A program made the translations under genes and the position numbers. Shown piece after piece: positions 38,182 through 47,878 of a DNA stretch of 64,000 nt (position 1 is its first letter; each line of letters opens with the position of its first letter). The stretch is taken from NCBI RefSeq assembly GCF_900112265.1, contig NZ_FOLO01000009.1, forward strand, positions 1 to 64,000, written 5' to 3'. The notes beneath the pieces were generated by a model, which was not told the origin of the DNA, searched no databases, and saw nothing but the letters and a program-made list of their open reading frames with translations. Source of the DNA: Pseudoalteromonas denitrificans DSM 6059. GTDB lineage: Bacteria; Pseudomonadota; Gammaproteobacteria; Enterobacterales; Alteromonadaceae.

Positions 38182-38263
38182 AAAATTTTTAAGCTATCAA
38201 AAATAATAAACGGTTGTTTAACCAAACCTTGATTTATATAGATATTTATTTTTAATATGCCCC

Positions 38264-38269
38264 TATAAT
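38264..38269 (+). promoter_or_regulatory. Candidate -10 box of upp
   Basis: TATAAT at 38264-38269 lies 40 bases before the upp ATG and is a perfect -10 hexamer. No good -35 is seen at 16-18 bases spacing. A CGGAG ribosome site stands about 9 bases before the ATG. Confidence 0.4.
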
Positions 38270-38308
38270 GTGGCCTAATTTATTAGTTATTTCTTTTCGG
38301 AGTCAATT

Positions 38309-38935
38309 ATGAAAGTTGTTGAAGTCAATCATCCCCTCATTAAACATAAACTTGGCCTAATGCGTGAGGGTGACATTAGTACTAAACGTTTTAGAGAGTT
38401 GGCGTCAGAAGTGGGGTGTTTACTGACTTATGAGGCATCTAAAGATTTTGATTTAGAAGCTAAAACCATCAATAGTTGGAATGGTGAAATTGAAGTAGAG
38501 CAAATTAAAGGAAAAAAAGTTACTGTGGTGCCTATTTTAAGGGCTGGCCTTGGCATGATGGATGGGGTATTAGAACTTATTCCTAGTGCGCGTATTTCAG
38601 TCGTTGGTATGTATCGTAATGAAGAGACTTTAGAACCCGTAGTCTATTTTGAAAAGTTAGTAGGTCAAATTGATGAACGTTTAGCATTGATTATTGATCC
38701 TATGTTAGCAACTGGTGGTTCAATGATAGCAACAATTGATTTATTAAAAGAGCGCGGTTGTAAGCAAATTAGGGCATTAGTACTTGTTGCTGCACCTGAG
38801 GGGATTGCTGCAATGGAAAAAGCTCACCCTGACGTTGAACTTTATACTGCTTCAGTTGATGACTGTTTAAATGAAGCGGGTTATATTTTACCGGGTTTAG
38901 GTGATGCAGGTGACAAAATCTTTGGTACTAAGTAG
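38309..38935 (+). CDS. upp: Uracil phosphoribosyltransferase
   Basis: The 208-residue protein matches Upp in length and motifs. It begins [17 protein letters not shown], and the PRPP-binding loop is [17 protein letters not shown] at about 130-146. [13 protein letters not shown] near 76-88 and [17 protein letters not shown] at the end are family signatures. It converts uracil and PRPP to UMP in pyrimidine salvage. No uracil permease gene follows. The stop is 1 base from the end of the convergent next gene. Confidence 0.95.
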   Translation: MKVVEVNHPLIKHKLGLMREGDISTKRFRELASEVGCLLTYEASKDFDLEAKTINSWNGEIEVEQIKGKKVTVVPILRAGLGMMDGVLELIPSARISVVGMYRNEETLEPVVYFEKLVGQIDERLALIIDPMLATGGSMIATIDLLKERGCKQIRALVLVAAPEGIAAMEKAHPDVELYTASVDDCLNEAGYILPGLGDAGDKIFGTK

Positions 38936-38936
38936 T

Positions 38937-39653
38937 TTATAAAAAAGCGAGATCATTGCCCACTTGGCTGGTGGGTTTTCCATAATAAGTTGCGATTAAT
39001 AAAGTGCGTTGTAATGTGTCATCTATTGAGAGTTTTTGTTTGTCGCATAAACCTTTAACGGCTTTGATGATATTAGGGTAATTTTTAAAATCTATTACTT
39101 GTTGTTTGGTTTCTATCTCTATTAAAGCCAGTAAAGCGGTCAGTTCATGATTAGGTAAAGTTAATAAATTTGCATTGGCAAAAAAATAAGCCTCAACTGG
39201 TGTTAAGTTTTTACAGTCTCGTTGTAATAAAGCGGCACTTAATGTTTCATTACTTTCAAATAACATCATAGAACGTAAATAATTAAATGGTGGAATATTA
39301 AGCGTGTCGGTTTGTTTTTTACCTGCGAGTAAATAGTGAAATACATTTCGTTTTTGTAAATTAGTTTTGTTAAAGTTTTCAGAAATCTGTAATGCAGGGG
39401 TAAAAAAGCTTAATGCATCGCTGGTATTAATTTGAGAAATAAGTAATTCTGGTAATCCTTTGCTTTCAATGAATTTAGTCGCAATTTGTTGATAAAACTC
39501 AAATACAGATAGTGATTTTTGCCCTTGCTGAAAAGTGAAAGCCAATTGGTCGATATTTTCAAGCTCACTTGATTGCATATAATGCGCTAATAAAGCTTTA
39601 AAGTCTTTATTTGTAAGTAAGGTGATCATCGTTTGAATATGTGATTTCATCAA
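38937..39653 (-). CDS. Hypothetical protein with possible ankyrin-like segment
   Basis: The 238-residue protein has no signal peptide or membrane segment. NLQKRNVFHYLLAG near 99-112 and LTPVEAYFFANANL near 146-159 look like parts of ankyrin-type repeats, but the match is weak. The gene ends 1 base from the upp stop, so the two convergent genes almost touch. I do not recognise the family. Confidence 0.6.
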   Translation of the reverse strand: MMKSHIQTMITLLTNKDFKALLAHYMQSSELENIDQLAFTFQQGQKSLSVFEFYQQIATKFIESKGLPELLISQINTSDALSFFTPALQISENFNKTNLQKRNVFHYLLAGKKQTDTLNIPPFNYLRSMMLFESNETLSAALLQRDCKNLTPVEAYFFANANLLTLPNHELTALLALIEIETKQQVIDFKNYPNIIKAVKGLCDKQKLSIDDTLQRTLLIATYYGKPTSQVGNDLAFL

Positions 39654-39737
39654 GATATCGTTATTGCACTTAGTTTAAGCTTATTCTAATCGTATCAATC
39701 TCTAAATAACAATATTGAATAAGCTCATGTGTAAATT

Positions 39738-40655
39738 TTATTTTCTTTTAAAGAAATAGAGTTGGGTGTCAATACCAAAAGATGCTTCGCTTAGGGTATA
39801 AAAGCCATTACCATCGAGTGCCCAGGCTATTGCTTCTCCTTGAGGCTCTGGAATATATGGTAAACGTTTAGGTTTGCTTTTTAGTAAGGCTTCTATCGAT
39901 TCATTCGCCGTTTTTTTCCAATAATAAATATTATTATAATCTTTTAAAATTATTTCATTACCATTTGGGGAAATATCTCCAGCAACAATTTTTTGAAAAT
40001 CTAATACGCCCACTTTTTTCAGGATATTTATTTTGTCTAAGGACTGAGGGTAAGGTGCAATATACATGTGCACTTTCTTTTCGCGTTTAGAAATAATAAT
40101 AAGATCTTTGGTTTGTGGATCTACCATTAAGGTTTCGGCATCACGCTTACCGTCGGGGTATTGAAAACGAATAATATCTATTTGTTTTTTAGATATTGTA
40201 TGTACTTTAGGAGTGGTAATGTTACTAACGTCAGGTTCAGGAAAACGATAAATTACTTTTTCATCGTATTGCGCCCTGTTATCGCCAATGTCAGCAACAT
40301 ATAAATAGTTTATGCCAGATTTTGGGCCTACACCTATGCTCATATCCTCCCAATCTCTCGCTTTAATACCTTCTAATATGAAACTCCCTAAATTAACACC
40401 TTTAGTTGTCAATAAAAATAATCGATTTATTCCACCACTGTCATTATGTGTCCAATAAGCTTTTGAATTACTTCTGCTAGCTGCTAAACCTGATGCTTCA
40501 TTGATATCTTTTAACTCTAGTGCGCCTTGTCCAATTGCTTGCTCAAATAAGTTTGTTACTAAAGGAATTGTCTCATTAGCAGCATTAGTATATTTACTTT
40601 TATAAATGGCAAAACTGACAATTGCGACTAATAATACTATGCTTATTTTTTTCAT
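39738..40655 (-). CDS. Exported protein of unknown function, possible beta-propeller
   Basis: The 305-residue protein has an N-terminal hydrophobic segment (ISIVLLVAIVSFAIY). DINEASGLAAS, YWTHNDSGG, RDWEDMSIG and YLYVADIGDNRAQ are spaced like the blades of a secreted propeller of the SdiA-regulated type; this is by recall. KRDAETLMVD is another conserved-looking patch. It may sit in the envelope. No substrate can be named. Confidence 0.55.
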   Translation of the reverse strand: MKKISIVLLVAIVSFAIYKSKYTNAANETIPLVTNLFEQAIGQGALELKDINEASGLAASRSNSKAYWTHNDSGGINRLFLLTTKGVNLGSFILEGIKARDWEDMSIGVGPKSGINYLYVADIGDNRAQYDEKVIYRFPEPDVSNITTPKVHTISKKQIDIIRFQYPDGKRDAETLMVDPQTKDLIIISKREKKVHMYIAPYPQSLDKINILKKVGVLDFQKIVAGDISPNGNEIILKDYNNIYYWKKTANESIEALLKSKPKRLPYIPEPQGEAIAWALDGNGFYTLSEASFGIDTQLYFFKRK

Positions 40656-40763
40656 TTTATGCAGTTAATCAATAAATTATTTATAAGGTCATTAAATTAG
40701 ATTTAGAATTTTTATTCAACTTATAATTGTGTTCATTAATTAATGTTTTTTTTATATTCCTTT

Positions 40764-41486
40764 TTAATTGAGTAAATTTATTAACTGCTCAGAGTTTACT
40801 AAACCGATATTAATCGTGCCGTCAGGTAATATTAGTGTTGGGGTGGAACTAATTCCAAACTCGTTTGCTAAAGCCAGCTGTTCTGTAACTGAGTTTTTAC
40901 AGGTTTGAGAGCTAGTAAACTGATTTTTCATTGCAAGAGTCATATTTTTTTGTGGGTCGTCAGAGCATAAAACAGACACCGTTTTATTAAATGATTTTGA
41001 ATTTAACCCTGCCCTTGGCAACATTATGTAATTGACTGAAATACCCTTGGCATTTAGCTCAGGAATTTGAGTATGAAAACGTCGACAATATCCGCAATCA
41101 ATATCAGTAAAGAGTGTTATTGTGTGTTGCGCTTCTGTTGTTGCAGGGAATCGCAATTGCATATTATCTGGTAAGTGTTTTATTTTATTTGCACGGTATT
41201 GTTTTTCTTTTGTATCAACAATATTTGTTCTGTTTTGAGTATTAATGACTGGTCCTGCAAAAATATACTTTCCATTGGGACTGGCAAATAATGTTTTTGC
41301 TCCTAGGTTTATTTCAATGAGTTGAGAGTCAAAGGGTTTTACCTTTATATTTGATTGCGTATTAAAAATTGCCTTTATTTTGCTGATTGTTTTAGGGTCA
41401 ATTAAGGGTTTAACTTCATCTTTAGCAACTGTGTCTAATGAAAAAAAGCATAATAATAAAGCAAGCTTGAATAATTTTGGTTTCAT
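40764..41486 (-). CDS. DsbC/DsbG-like periplasmic thiol-disulfide isomerase
   Basis: From ATG 41486 the protein has 240 residues. A signal peptide ends near TVAK, an N-terminal dimerisation-like segment follows, and the thioredoxin-fold domain begins near 118. The active site DIDCGYCRRFH has CGYC at about 131-134, the DsbC sequence. A second Cys pair (VLCSDDP and TCKNSV) matches the structural disulfide of DsbC. STPTLILPDG carries the cis-Pro. It should isomerise wrong disulfides in secreted proteins. A CadC-like regulator gene lies upstream on the same strand. Confidence 0.8.
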   Translation of the reverse strand: MKPKLFKLALLLCFFSLDTVAKDEVKPLIDPKTISKIKAIFNTQSNIKVKPFDSQLIEINLGAKTLFASPNGKYIFAGPVINTQNRTNIVDTKEKQYRANKIKHLPDNMQLRFPATTEAQHTITLFTDIDCGYCRRFHTQIPELNAKGISVNYIMLPRAGLNSKSFNKTVSVLCSDDPQKNMTLAMKNQFTSSQTCKNSVTEQLALANEFGISSTPTLILPDGTINIGLVNSEQLINLLN

Positions 41487-41598
41487 AATATAACGCCTTA
41501 GGAATGTTCTATCTGTTATATTAGAAATTATCAAATCTTGTTAGTTTATAAATCTAAAAACATCTATAATTATCTATATTTTATTATAAAACAATTGA

Positions 41599-42627
41599 TT
41601 AAGATGTTCTGTATAAATGGGTGTAAGTGTTCATTGCAACTAAAAAAGGTGGTTTTTGTAATTCAATGCAAAGCGCTTGTTTATTATGAGTCGCTGTTTT
41701 TTTAACTTGTTCACACAGTTCTAAATAATTTTTATCTGGTTTCACTTGATTAGCAAGTTTGTTATCTCTTTGCTGGCTTTTGTAATTATTTTTGGTTAAC
41801 TTATTTTGAAGCAATGTCGACGTTTGTATATTATCAATTTGATTTAAGAGCACTTGTATTCGCTCATCGGTTGCGGCAATTGTGCAAATAGAGTGTGATG
41901 TATTGAGTGCGTTTGCTCCATTAATCGCATATTGTAAAGCATCAAATACAAGACCTTGTTGTGCATAGATTCGGCTCATTAAATCAGATGCCATAGAGTA
42001 GTTATATGATGATTGATTTTTATTATTTAGAATTTCTCTCGCATATAACTCTGATGCCGTCAGGTTTTGTTGCTGAAATAAACTCTCTGCAAGTAAAAAT
42101 TTTGTTTCAACTGAACTTGGGTTTTCATTTAAGCTAAATTTTAGCCATTTCTCAGCTTCTAAATATTGTTTTTTTTCTAGAGCTATCACACCTTTAGAAT
42201 AAGCACTTAATGCTGGTAAGGTACTTTCATTTTTACTCATTTGGTTTTCTTGCATGAGAAACATGGAGCTTGTTATTAAAAAAGTGAGACTTGCAGCTAT
42301 CGCTAAATAAGTTTTTTTAACCTTTGGTTTTAGCTGGTTTGTAACAGCAACCCATTGATACCCTAAATTTGGTTGCGTTCGTATTAACTCTATTTTAGAA
42401 AGTTTTCGGATCTCGCTGATCACTTGAAATAGAGTGTGATCTTGCACATGTTCAGTGTGCCAAACAGATAAAAAAAGCTCTTTTTTAGAAATGATTTTAT
42501 GGCGATTTTCAATTAAATAGGCCAATAACAGCGCTGTTTTTGGACGAATGTCATGCTTTATTTGATTCACTGTTAACCGATAGGTTTGACTGTTAAATTG
42601 AAATTGGGCAAATTTATACTGTGACAT
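41599..42627 (-). CDS. Membrane-anchored winged-helix regulator with TPR-like domain (CadC-type)
   Basis: The 342-residue protein has an OmpR/PhoB-type winged helix at about 1-95: LTVNQIKHDIRPKTALLLAYL, then VWHTEHVQDHTLFQVISEIRKL and QPNLGYQW. One membrane helix lies at about 107-124. The periplasmic part, about 130-342, has TPR-like helical pairs such as QYLEAEKWLKFSLNENPSSV. It should sense something outside the inner membrane and bind DNA directly. It is upstream of the DsbC-like gene by 112 bp. The ligand is unknown. Confidence 0.82.
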   Translation of the reverse strand: MSQYKFAQFQFNSQTYRLTVNQIKHDIRPKTALLLAYLIENRHKIISKKELFLSVWHTEHVQDHTLFQVISEIRKLSKIELIRTQPNLGYQWVAVTNQLKPKVKKTYLAIAASLTFLITSSMFLMQENQMSKNESTLPALSAYSKGVIALEKKQYLEAEKWLKFSLNENPSSVETKFLLAESLFQQQNLTASELYAREILNNKNQSSYNYSMASDLMSRIYAQQGLVFDALQYAINGANALNTSHSICTIAATDERIQVLLNQIDNIQTSTLLQNKLTKNNYKSQQRDNKLANQVKPDKNYLELCEQVKKTATHNKQALCIELQKPPFLVAMNTYTHLYRTS

Positions 42628-42929
42628 AAACGGGACTTATACTCTTATTTTTATAAAACTTAACAAGTAAGAGGGAAAGCTGCAAGAAAGTAAATGTCTT
42701 ATATTTTTATAGCTGAAGAATGATTAAATATATAATGCATTTTCTGACAATAAAATCGTCTAAATTCATAAAAAATCAGAATAATACTCAAGACATACTG
42801 GTTTATTATTCATATTAAAAATTTGATTATTATGTCATTCCTTTTATTTTCATATTTAACGTATTATTTCTTTACAGTAAAAGTGTTTAAAAATATGATC
42901 CTCATATCATTCAAATATTTAAAGTTCTA
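42628..42929. other. Divergent intergenic region, 302 bp
   Basis: This AT-rich region separates the CadC-like regulator from a lipoprotein gene and should hold both promoters. No phased repeat like that at 53823, no hairpin and no reading frame was noticed. Confidence 0.35.
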
Positions 42930-43322
42930 ATGAAAAAACGCAATCTAATATTCTTTACATATGTTCTTTTTGTACTTACTGCTTGTAGTACTACTATACC
43001 TGTTCGTAATTATATGGACCAAACGATTCCTCAATATGGTAACTCTGAGGTGAGTTCAACGCTTGTTGAAAGATCTATTATTAAAGGGGCTATTTCTCTA
43101 GGCTGGCAAACTAAAATTATTAAAAGTGGCCTTATTGAAGCTACTTTAAATATACGTACTCATCAACTTGTTGTTTTAATTAGCCATGATGAAAAAAACT
43201 ACTCAATTGAATATAAAGATTCAATTAACTTGAAATATAATGGAAAAAAAATCCATCGTCAGTATGTTAATTGGGTTAATAATTTAATTAATGCTATTAA
43301 CGCTGAAAATATTAGAGCTTAA
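42930..43322 (+). CDS. Small lipoprotein of unknown function
   Basis: The 130-residue protein has a lipoprotein signal with lipobox LTACS near residues 16-20. No family is recognised. VERSIIKGAISLGWQTKII and IEATLNIRTHQLVVLI suggest a small alpha/beta domain found in other short envelope lipoproteins. It is divergent from the CadC-like regulator and ends at a strong terminator. Confidence 0.6.
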   Translation: MKKRNLIFFTYVLFVLTACSTTIPVRNYMDQTIPQYGNSEVSSTLVERSIIKGAISLGWQTKIIKSGLIEATLNIRTHQLVVLISHDEKNYSIEYKDSINLKYNGKKIHRQYVNWVNNLINAINAENIRA

Positions 43323-43330
43323 CGATTGTT

Positions 43331-43356
43331 AAAAAGCAGCTTTTCAGCTGCTTTTT
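43331..43356. terminator. Bidirectional rho-independent terminator
   Basis: AAAAAGCAGC (43331-43340) pairs with GCTGCTTTTT (43347-43356) around a six-base loop. A-run and T-run flanks serve both the lipoprotein gene and the convergent Oar-type receptor. Confidence 0.85.
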
Positions 43357-43372
43357 ATGTTAAATAAAATAA

Positions 43373-46300
43373 TTAAAAACGATAACGAATGCCAAACTGT
43401 GCTTTCCAAACTGAAGGTATTTTTGCCACAGTAGGTGTCGGTTTAGTAAAGTTATCATAAACATATTGGCCATTTTTGATAGTGACATCGACTACTGGCG
43501 CATTAAATGGTTGTACATAAGACTCGGCTCTGCCCCATTCATCATTCAATAAATTACCAATATTTTCGATATCAAAGGTTAACTCTAATTTATGCTCACC
43601 TGAAATTTTGATTTCTTGTGCTATGTGTAAGTCAAATCTATGTATCCAGCTACTGGTACATGAGTGACGACGTGAAATAGTGCCTGCAGATAAGCAGTTT
43701 GTACCATTAATGTAATCAAAAAAACCTTGTTTATCAAAATCATCGGAATAGGTAACCAGAGGATCACTTTCACCATTTGGAACATAGAGAGATTGTGAGT
43801 TATAACCATCCCATGATGCAAAACCAGCAAACCCGCCAAAAGTACCAGAACTTCGCATGGTATGGCTATAATGACGACCTTCTCTACCGTTATACATAAG
43901 TGAAATTGTCGTGAGGTTATCGCCAAACAATTCATTACTCCAAGTCAAATTGGCCGCAATAATATGACGGACTTCAAATTCAGAGTTATAAAGTGTTTCA
44001 GATTGAAAGTCTGAATCTGCGGGCATCGAATAACCTTCAAAGGCAACAAAGGCATTGCCGGGATTAATTTCAGTAATATCCTGATAGGTATACCCCATGT
44101 TTAAATTGAAATTACCAAATTCAGTATAAAAGTTCTTATTGGCATTAAATGACCAAACCTGAGCTTCTCCTTGATCTGTATTAGTAAGGCTTAAATCAAA
44201 GGGAGTTGGAGAGTCATAGATAGGTCGACCATCAGGTGCGTTATCGACTTGATGCATATTTAATTCATGATAAATTGCGGCATCTTTTACCCAACTAAAC
44301 AAAACATCGGCACTGAGCTGCCAGTTATCTCCCAAAAAGCCAAGATCTTGGCGTCGTTCTATGCCTAAATTGACTTTCCAAGTACTGGGTATTTCAAAAT
44401 TTGGGTCTATGCTATTGGTATCACTATTACCGCCACTAAAACCACCAACAGCTAAAAAATCTAACACTGCTTGTGGCGTGCTTTTACCATCAAAACAATC
44501 ATCAGCACAGCCTGCAAAAGTTTTTCTTACACCATCATTACCATATGAATTTGATAACCACACATTAGGTGCACCACCACCAAACAACCCAAAACCACCT
44601 CGAATAATGGTATTGTCATCATAGGTATAATTAGCACCAAAACGAGGCTCTAATAACTCTAAACCATCGTAATTATTTTGATTACTGTAACCATGACGAG
44701 ATACAAAATTATTATTTAAGATAGGTTTGTCATCATTGCTATATTTGGTATACCTTAATCCATAAGTAAGGGTTAAATCATCAGTAATAGACCATTCGTC
44801 TTGAGCATAAAAGGTTGTTGTACTGTATTCAAATTTATCAACTGCATCATTGGCATTACCTGTTAATGCATTTTGAAAAACATGAAAACCTTTATTATTT
44901 TCAAAGTTTTCAATAGTTGCAAATGTTGTCATTCCCAATGAACCAAATACAAAGGTATTCACTATATCGAGCTTTTCGTACTCAATGCCAAAAGTTAAAA
45001 AATGTTCATCATTAAAATAATAATCGGCTTTAAACTTTAGCATGTCTCTATCGTTGGATAGTGCGTTGGCATGACGAAATTGATCAGGTCCTATATATAG
45101 CTGACCACCATTTGGCGTACCAATTAAAAATTGAGCGAAGTTGGTGCCAAATAAAGGTATTTGTTCTGTATTAACTTCTTTGCGGGCGTATTTAAATTCG
45201 GTTGATAAATCATCTGTCCAGTCTGAAAATACTTGCAAACTATAGGCTTTAAGCGATTCATTCATATTATAACGATTAGACTCTGCCGTTGCCCAATTTG
45301 CATTAGGAAAGGTTTCAGCCCAAAAGTCACGTACCGTATTACCTTCGTTATCTTGGTATGTGAAAGAAGCGCGATGATCATCATCAATAAACCAATCAAA
45401 TTTGAGCAATATTTTCTCATCTTCTTCATCAGAAGAGGTATTGTAACCGCCAATATCATAATTCCATACATCTTGTGCAATTTGTGAAATACGATCAAAA
45501 TCTGCTTGCGTTACGCCTATTTTTTCATTTGGATCTACCACTCCATTTTCATTATCTAAGGTAAATTGATAAGGTTTGGAAGCATCAAACTTTTCATATG
45601 ACGCAAAAAAGAATAATACGTCTTTAACTAATGGACCACCTAATGTAAATCCATAAATATCTTCAGAAAAGTCACCTATGTTAAGGTCTTCACCTTCACT
45701 GTCGTCGCCTACCATGCTGTCGTCTGAACGATAATAAAAAGCTGAGCCATGGAACTCATTGGTACCAGACTTTGTAACGATATTCACATTACCGCCTTGA
45801 AAGTCTCCATAACTCACCTCAAATGGCGCAATATTCACGGCAAGCTGTTCAATGGCATCTAAAGAGATAGGTGTACGACGGCCAGGGTAACCATTTTTAT
45901 TTAAACCAAAATCATCATTTTGTTTAACACCATCTATGGTTAAGCTATTACCCCGTACATTACCCCCTGCAATTGAAAGCGCAGGACCACCGTCGGCAGT
46001 TGGGTCAACAACCATACGAGAATCTCGCTGTAAAACTGATTTTAAGTCACGGCTGATAGCTGCTGTATTGTTAATGTCTCCTTCACCAAAATCTGTGCTG
46101 GGTCCTTTTCGATAAGCGCCTGCCATCGAAAGTTGACCACTTACTTCTATACGTTCAATTTTTTGTACCGCAGAGGCTGTCAAACTCACCTTAGATACTT
46201 GACCAAGTTGTAAAAATAAATCTTCAATATTATTAAACTTTAACTCAGTGCCACCTGTAATTCGCACTGTATAAGGGCCGCCTACAGGTAAACCTTTAGT

Positions 46301-46510
46301 TTGAAATACACCACCTTGGGTTGTAGTAAGGGTTTTGGTTTTACCTGTAGGTTGATGTGTTACTACAACGGTAACATTTGCCAGCGCATTGCCTGTCACA
46401 TCTAAAACTTGGCCCCTGATTGCCGATGATGTATCTGATGCTATGACTGGTAGCTGAGTGAGTAACATAGATGATGCAATGATTGCAGCTGCAATTTTAT
46501 TGACTCGCAT
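43373..46510 (-). CDS. Oar-like TonB-dependent receptor
   Basis: The 1045-residue protein has a signal peptide ending near LPVIASD. Residues about 28-110 form a carboxypeptidase-regulatory-like domain (IRGQVLDVTGNALANVTVVV). The plug follows, with SIAGGNVRGNSLTIDGV and YGDFQGGNVNIVTKSG, and then a beta-barrel ending in GIRYRF. The size and order match Oar-type receptors, which in some bacteria take up large substrates. It is divergent from an exported alpha/beta hydrolase gene, which suggests joint use of a peptide or ester substrate. Confidence 0.88.
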   Translation of the reverse strand: MRVNKIAAAIIASSMLLTQLPVIASDTSSAIRGQVLDVTGNALANVTVVVTHQPTGKTKTLTTTQGGVFQTKGLPVGGPYTVRITGGTELKFNNIEDLFLQLGQVSKVSLTASAVQKIERIEVSGQLSMAGAYRKGPSTDFGEGDINNTAAISRDLKSVLQRDSRMVVDPTADGGPALSIAGGNVRGNSLTIDGVKQNDDFGLNKNGYPGRRTPISLDAIEQLAVNIAPFEVSYGDFQGGNVNIVTKSGTNEFHGSAFYYRSDDSMVGDDSEGEDLNIGDFSEDIYGFTLGGPLVKDVLFFFASYEKFDASKPYQFTLDNENGVVDPNEKIGVTQADFDRISQIAQDVWNYDIGGYNTSSDEEDEKILLKFDWFIDDDHRASFTYQDNEGNTVRDFWAETFPNANWATAESNRYNMNESLKAYSLQVFSDWTDDLSTEFKYARKEVNTEQIPLFGTNFAQFLIGTPNGGQLYIGPDQFRHANALSNDRDMLKFKADYYFNDEHFLTFGIEYEKLDIVNTFVFGSLGMTTFATIENFENNKGFHVFQNALTGNANDAVDKFEYSTTTFYAQDEWSITDDLTLTYGLRYTKYSNDDKPILNNNFVSRHGYSNQNNYDGLELLEPRFGANYTYDDNTIIRGGFGLFGGGAPNVWLSNSYGNDGVRKTFAGCADDCFDGKSTPQAVLDFLAVGGFSGGNSDTNSIDPNFEIPSTWKVNLGIERRQDLGFLGDNWQLSADVLFSWVKDAAIYHELNMHQVDNAPDGRPIYDSPTPFDLSLTNTDQGEAQVWSFNANKNFYTEFGNFNLNMGYTYQDITEINPGNAFVAFEGYSMPADSDFQSETLYNSEFEVRHIIAANLTWSNELFGDNLTTISLMYNGREGRHYSHTMRSSGTFGGFAGFASWDGYNSQSLYVPNGESDPLVTYSDDFDKQGFFDYINGTNCLSAGTISRRHSCTSSWIHRFDLHIAQEIKISGEHKLELTFDIENIGNLLNDEWGRAESYVQPFNAPVVDVTIKNGQYVYDNFTKPTPTVAKIPSVWKAQFGIRYRF

Positions 46511-46557
46511 GTTTGTATCCCCTTTGTTGTCTAATTTTATTGATATTATTTTTTAAT

Positions 46558-46573
46558 CTGGCACATGTGTCAG
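46558..46573. promoter_or_regulatory. Palindrome upstream of the Oar-type receptor
   Basis: CTGGCACATGTGTCAG is a near-perfect 16-bp dyad centred on CACATGTG, about 50 bases before the receptor start. It may be an operator. No regulator can be assigned. Confidence 0.4.
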
Positions 46574-46796
46574 TAATGGTTAAAATAACACCATTGTAAA
46601 TTTAGGCAATTATTGCGCATAAAACAAAGAACTTAGTACAAAAACTACACGCTTAGCTTAGATGTATTTTGTAATACTGATTAATTGTTCCGTGATTTTG
46701 ATTTTTTTTAATTTATACAATTGAATACATTGATATTTAAATATTAATTAGGTACAAAGGCTGTCTTGTTTTTATACCTAAATATATTGATAAATA

Positions 46797-47825
46797 ATGA
46801 AAAAAATAAAAGTACAGATGAGATATATACAAGCTGGTTTGGCGACTTTATTTTTGGCTGCAAGTTTCTTTTCCCAAGCTAACTATGTACAAAAAAATAT
46901 CACAATTGATAATGCTGAAAGCTGTTTTAAAGGATCTTTTGAAACACATGAACTTTGGGTTAACTTTTTAACTGAACAAAGTCTAAAAACAAAAAAATTA
47001 TTTAACAAAGAGCGCTTTGTTAAAAATATGCCAAAAGAAAAGTTTGATTATGTCAAAAACAACCTTGAATGTATTAATTTTACTTACCAAGTGGATGGTT
47101 TAACGATAGAAGGTTATTACTTAAAACCTAGAAATTCATTTAATAAAAAACTGCCTGTTCTTATATATAATCGGGGAGGTAATGGTGAATATGGTTATGT
47201 TAAATTTTATAGCAAAATAGATTTTATTGCTGATATTGCAAAACAAGGTTTTATTGTTATCGGCAGTCAATATCGGGGGAGTTCAAAGTATATAAAAAAT
47301 AATGGTAAAGATGAATTTGGTGGCGCTGATATCAATGATGTTTTAGCCTTAATGCAATTAATTAGACATATTCCCGATGCGGATATAAATCGCATTGGCA
47401 TGATGGGCAAAAGTAGAGGCGGCATGCAAACTTTTATTGCAGCAAAATCACTACCAAATATCAAAGCCATTGCTATAGTTGCCGGTAATAATGATGAAGA
47501 AATGGCGCTTAAAAGACGCCCAAAAATGGAAAGAGTATTAAATTATAGAGTGCCAAACTTTAAAAACAATAGAGCTGAAGCTCTATATAAACGCTCAGCA
47601 ATAAAATGGTTAGATAAACTACCGCAAGGTGCGCCAATTTTATTATTACATGGTGATAATGATAAAAGAGTCCATGTTGAACAGGCAATTCAAATGGCTG
47701 CTGCATTAAAGAATAGAAGTCATGAACATAAATTAGTTGTGTACCCTGAAGGTAATCATGGTTTGTGGAAATATCGCAAAGAAGTAAATCAAGAATTAAC
47801 AAGTTGGTTTAAAAAATACTTATAA
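46797..47825 (+). CDS. Exported S9-like alpha/beta hydrolase
   Basis: The 342-residue protein has a signal peptide ending near FSQA. The alpha/beta hydrolase fold includes VLIYNRGGNGEYG (oxyanion region), the nucleophile in IGMMGKSRGGMQ near 197-208, the Asp in LLLHGDNDKRV and the His in PEGNHGLW. The order and length match S9-type peptidases without a propeller. It is divergent from the Oar-type receptor. It ends at a terminator. Confidence 0.8.
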   Translation: MKKIKVQMRYIQAGLATLFLAASFFSQANYVQKNITIDNAESCFKGSFETHELWVNFLTEQSLKTKKLFNKERFVKNMPKEKFDYVKNNLECINFTYQVDGLTIEGYYLKPRNSFNKKLPVLIYNRGGNGEYGYVKFYSKIDFIADIAKQGFIVIGSQYRGSSKYIKNNGKDEFGGADINDVLALMQLIRHIPDADINRIGMMGKSRGGMQTFIAAKSLPNIKAIAIVAGNNDEEMALKRRPKMERVLNYRVPNFKNNRAEALYKRSAIKWLDKLPQGAPILLLHGDNDKRVHVEQAIQMAAALKNRSHEHKLVVYPEGNHGLWKYRKEVNQELTSWFKKYL

Positions 47826-47831
47826 AGAAAA

Positions 47832-47857
47832 AGGCGCTGTTAAAGCGCCTATTTTTT
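47832..47857 (+). terminator. Rho-independent terminator of the hydrolase gene
   Basis: AGGCGCT (47832-47838) pairs with AGCGCCT (47844-47850), followed by a T-run. An identical core with the same loop occurs at 49289-49307. Confidence 0.85.
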
Positions 47858-47878
47858 TGGGTGAGGTATCTATATGAG

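Noticed and set aside
43621..45498. Several frames of 80-105 codons inside the Oar-type receptor region
   Set aside because: They are shadows of the 1045-codon receptor gene, without starts or motifs of their own.
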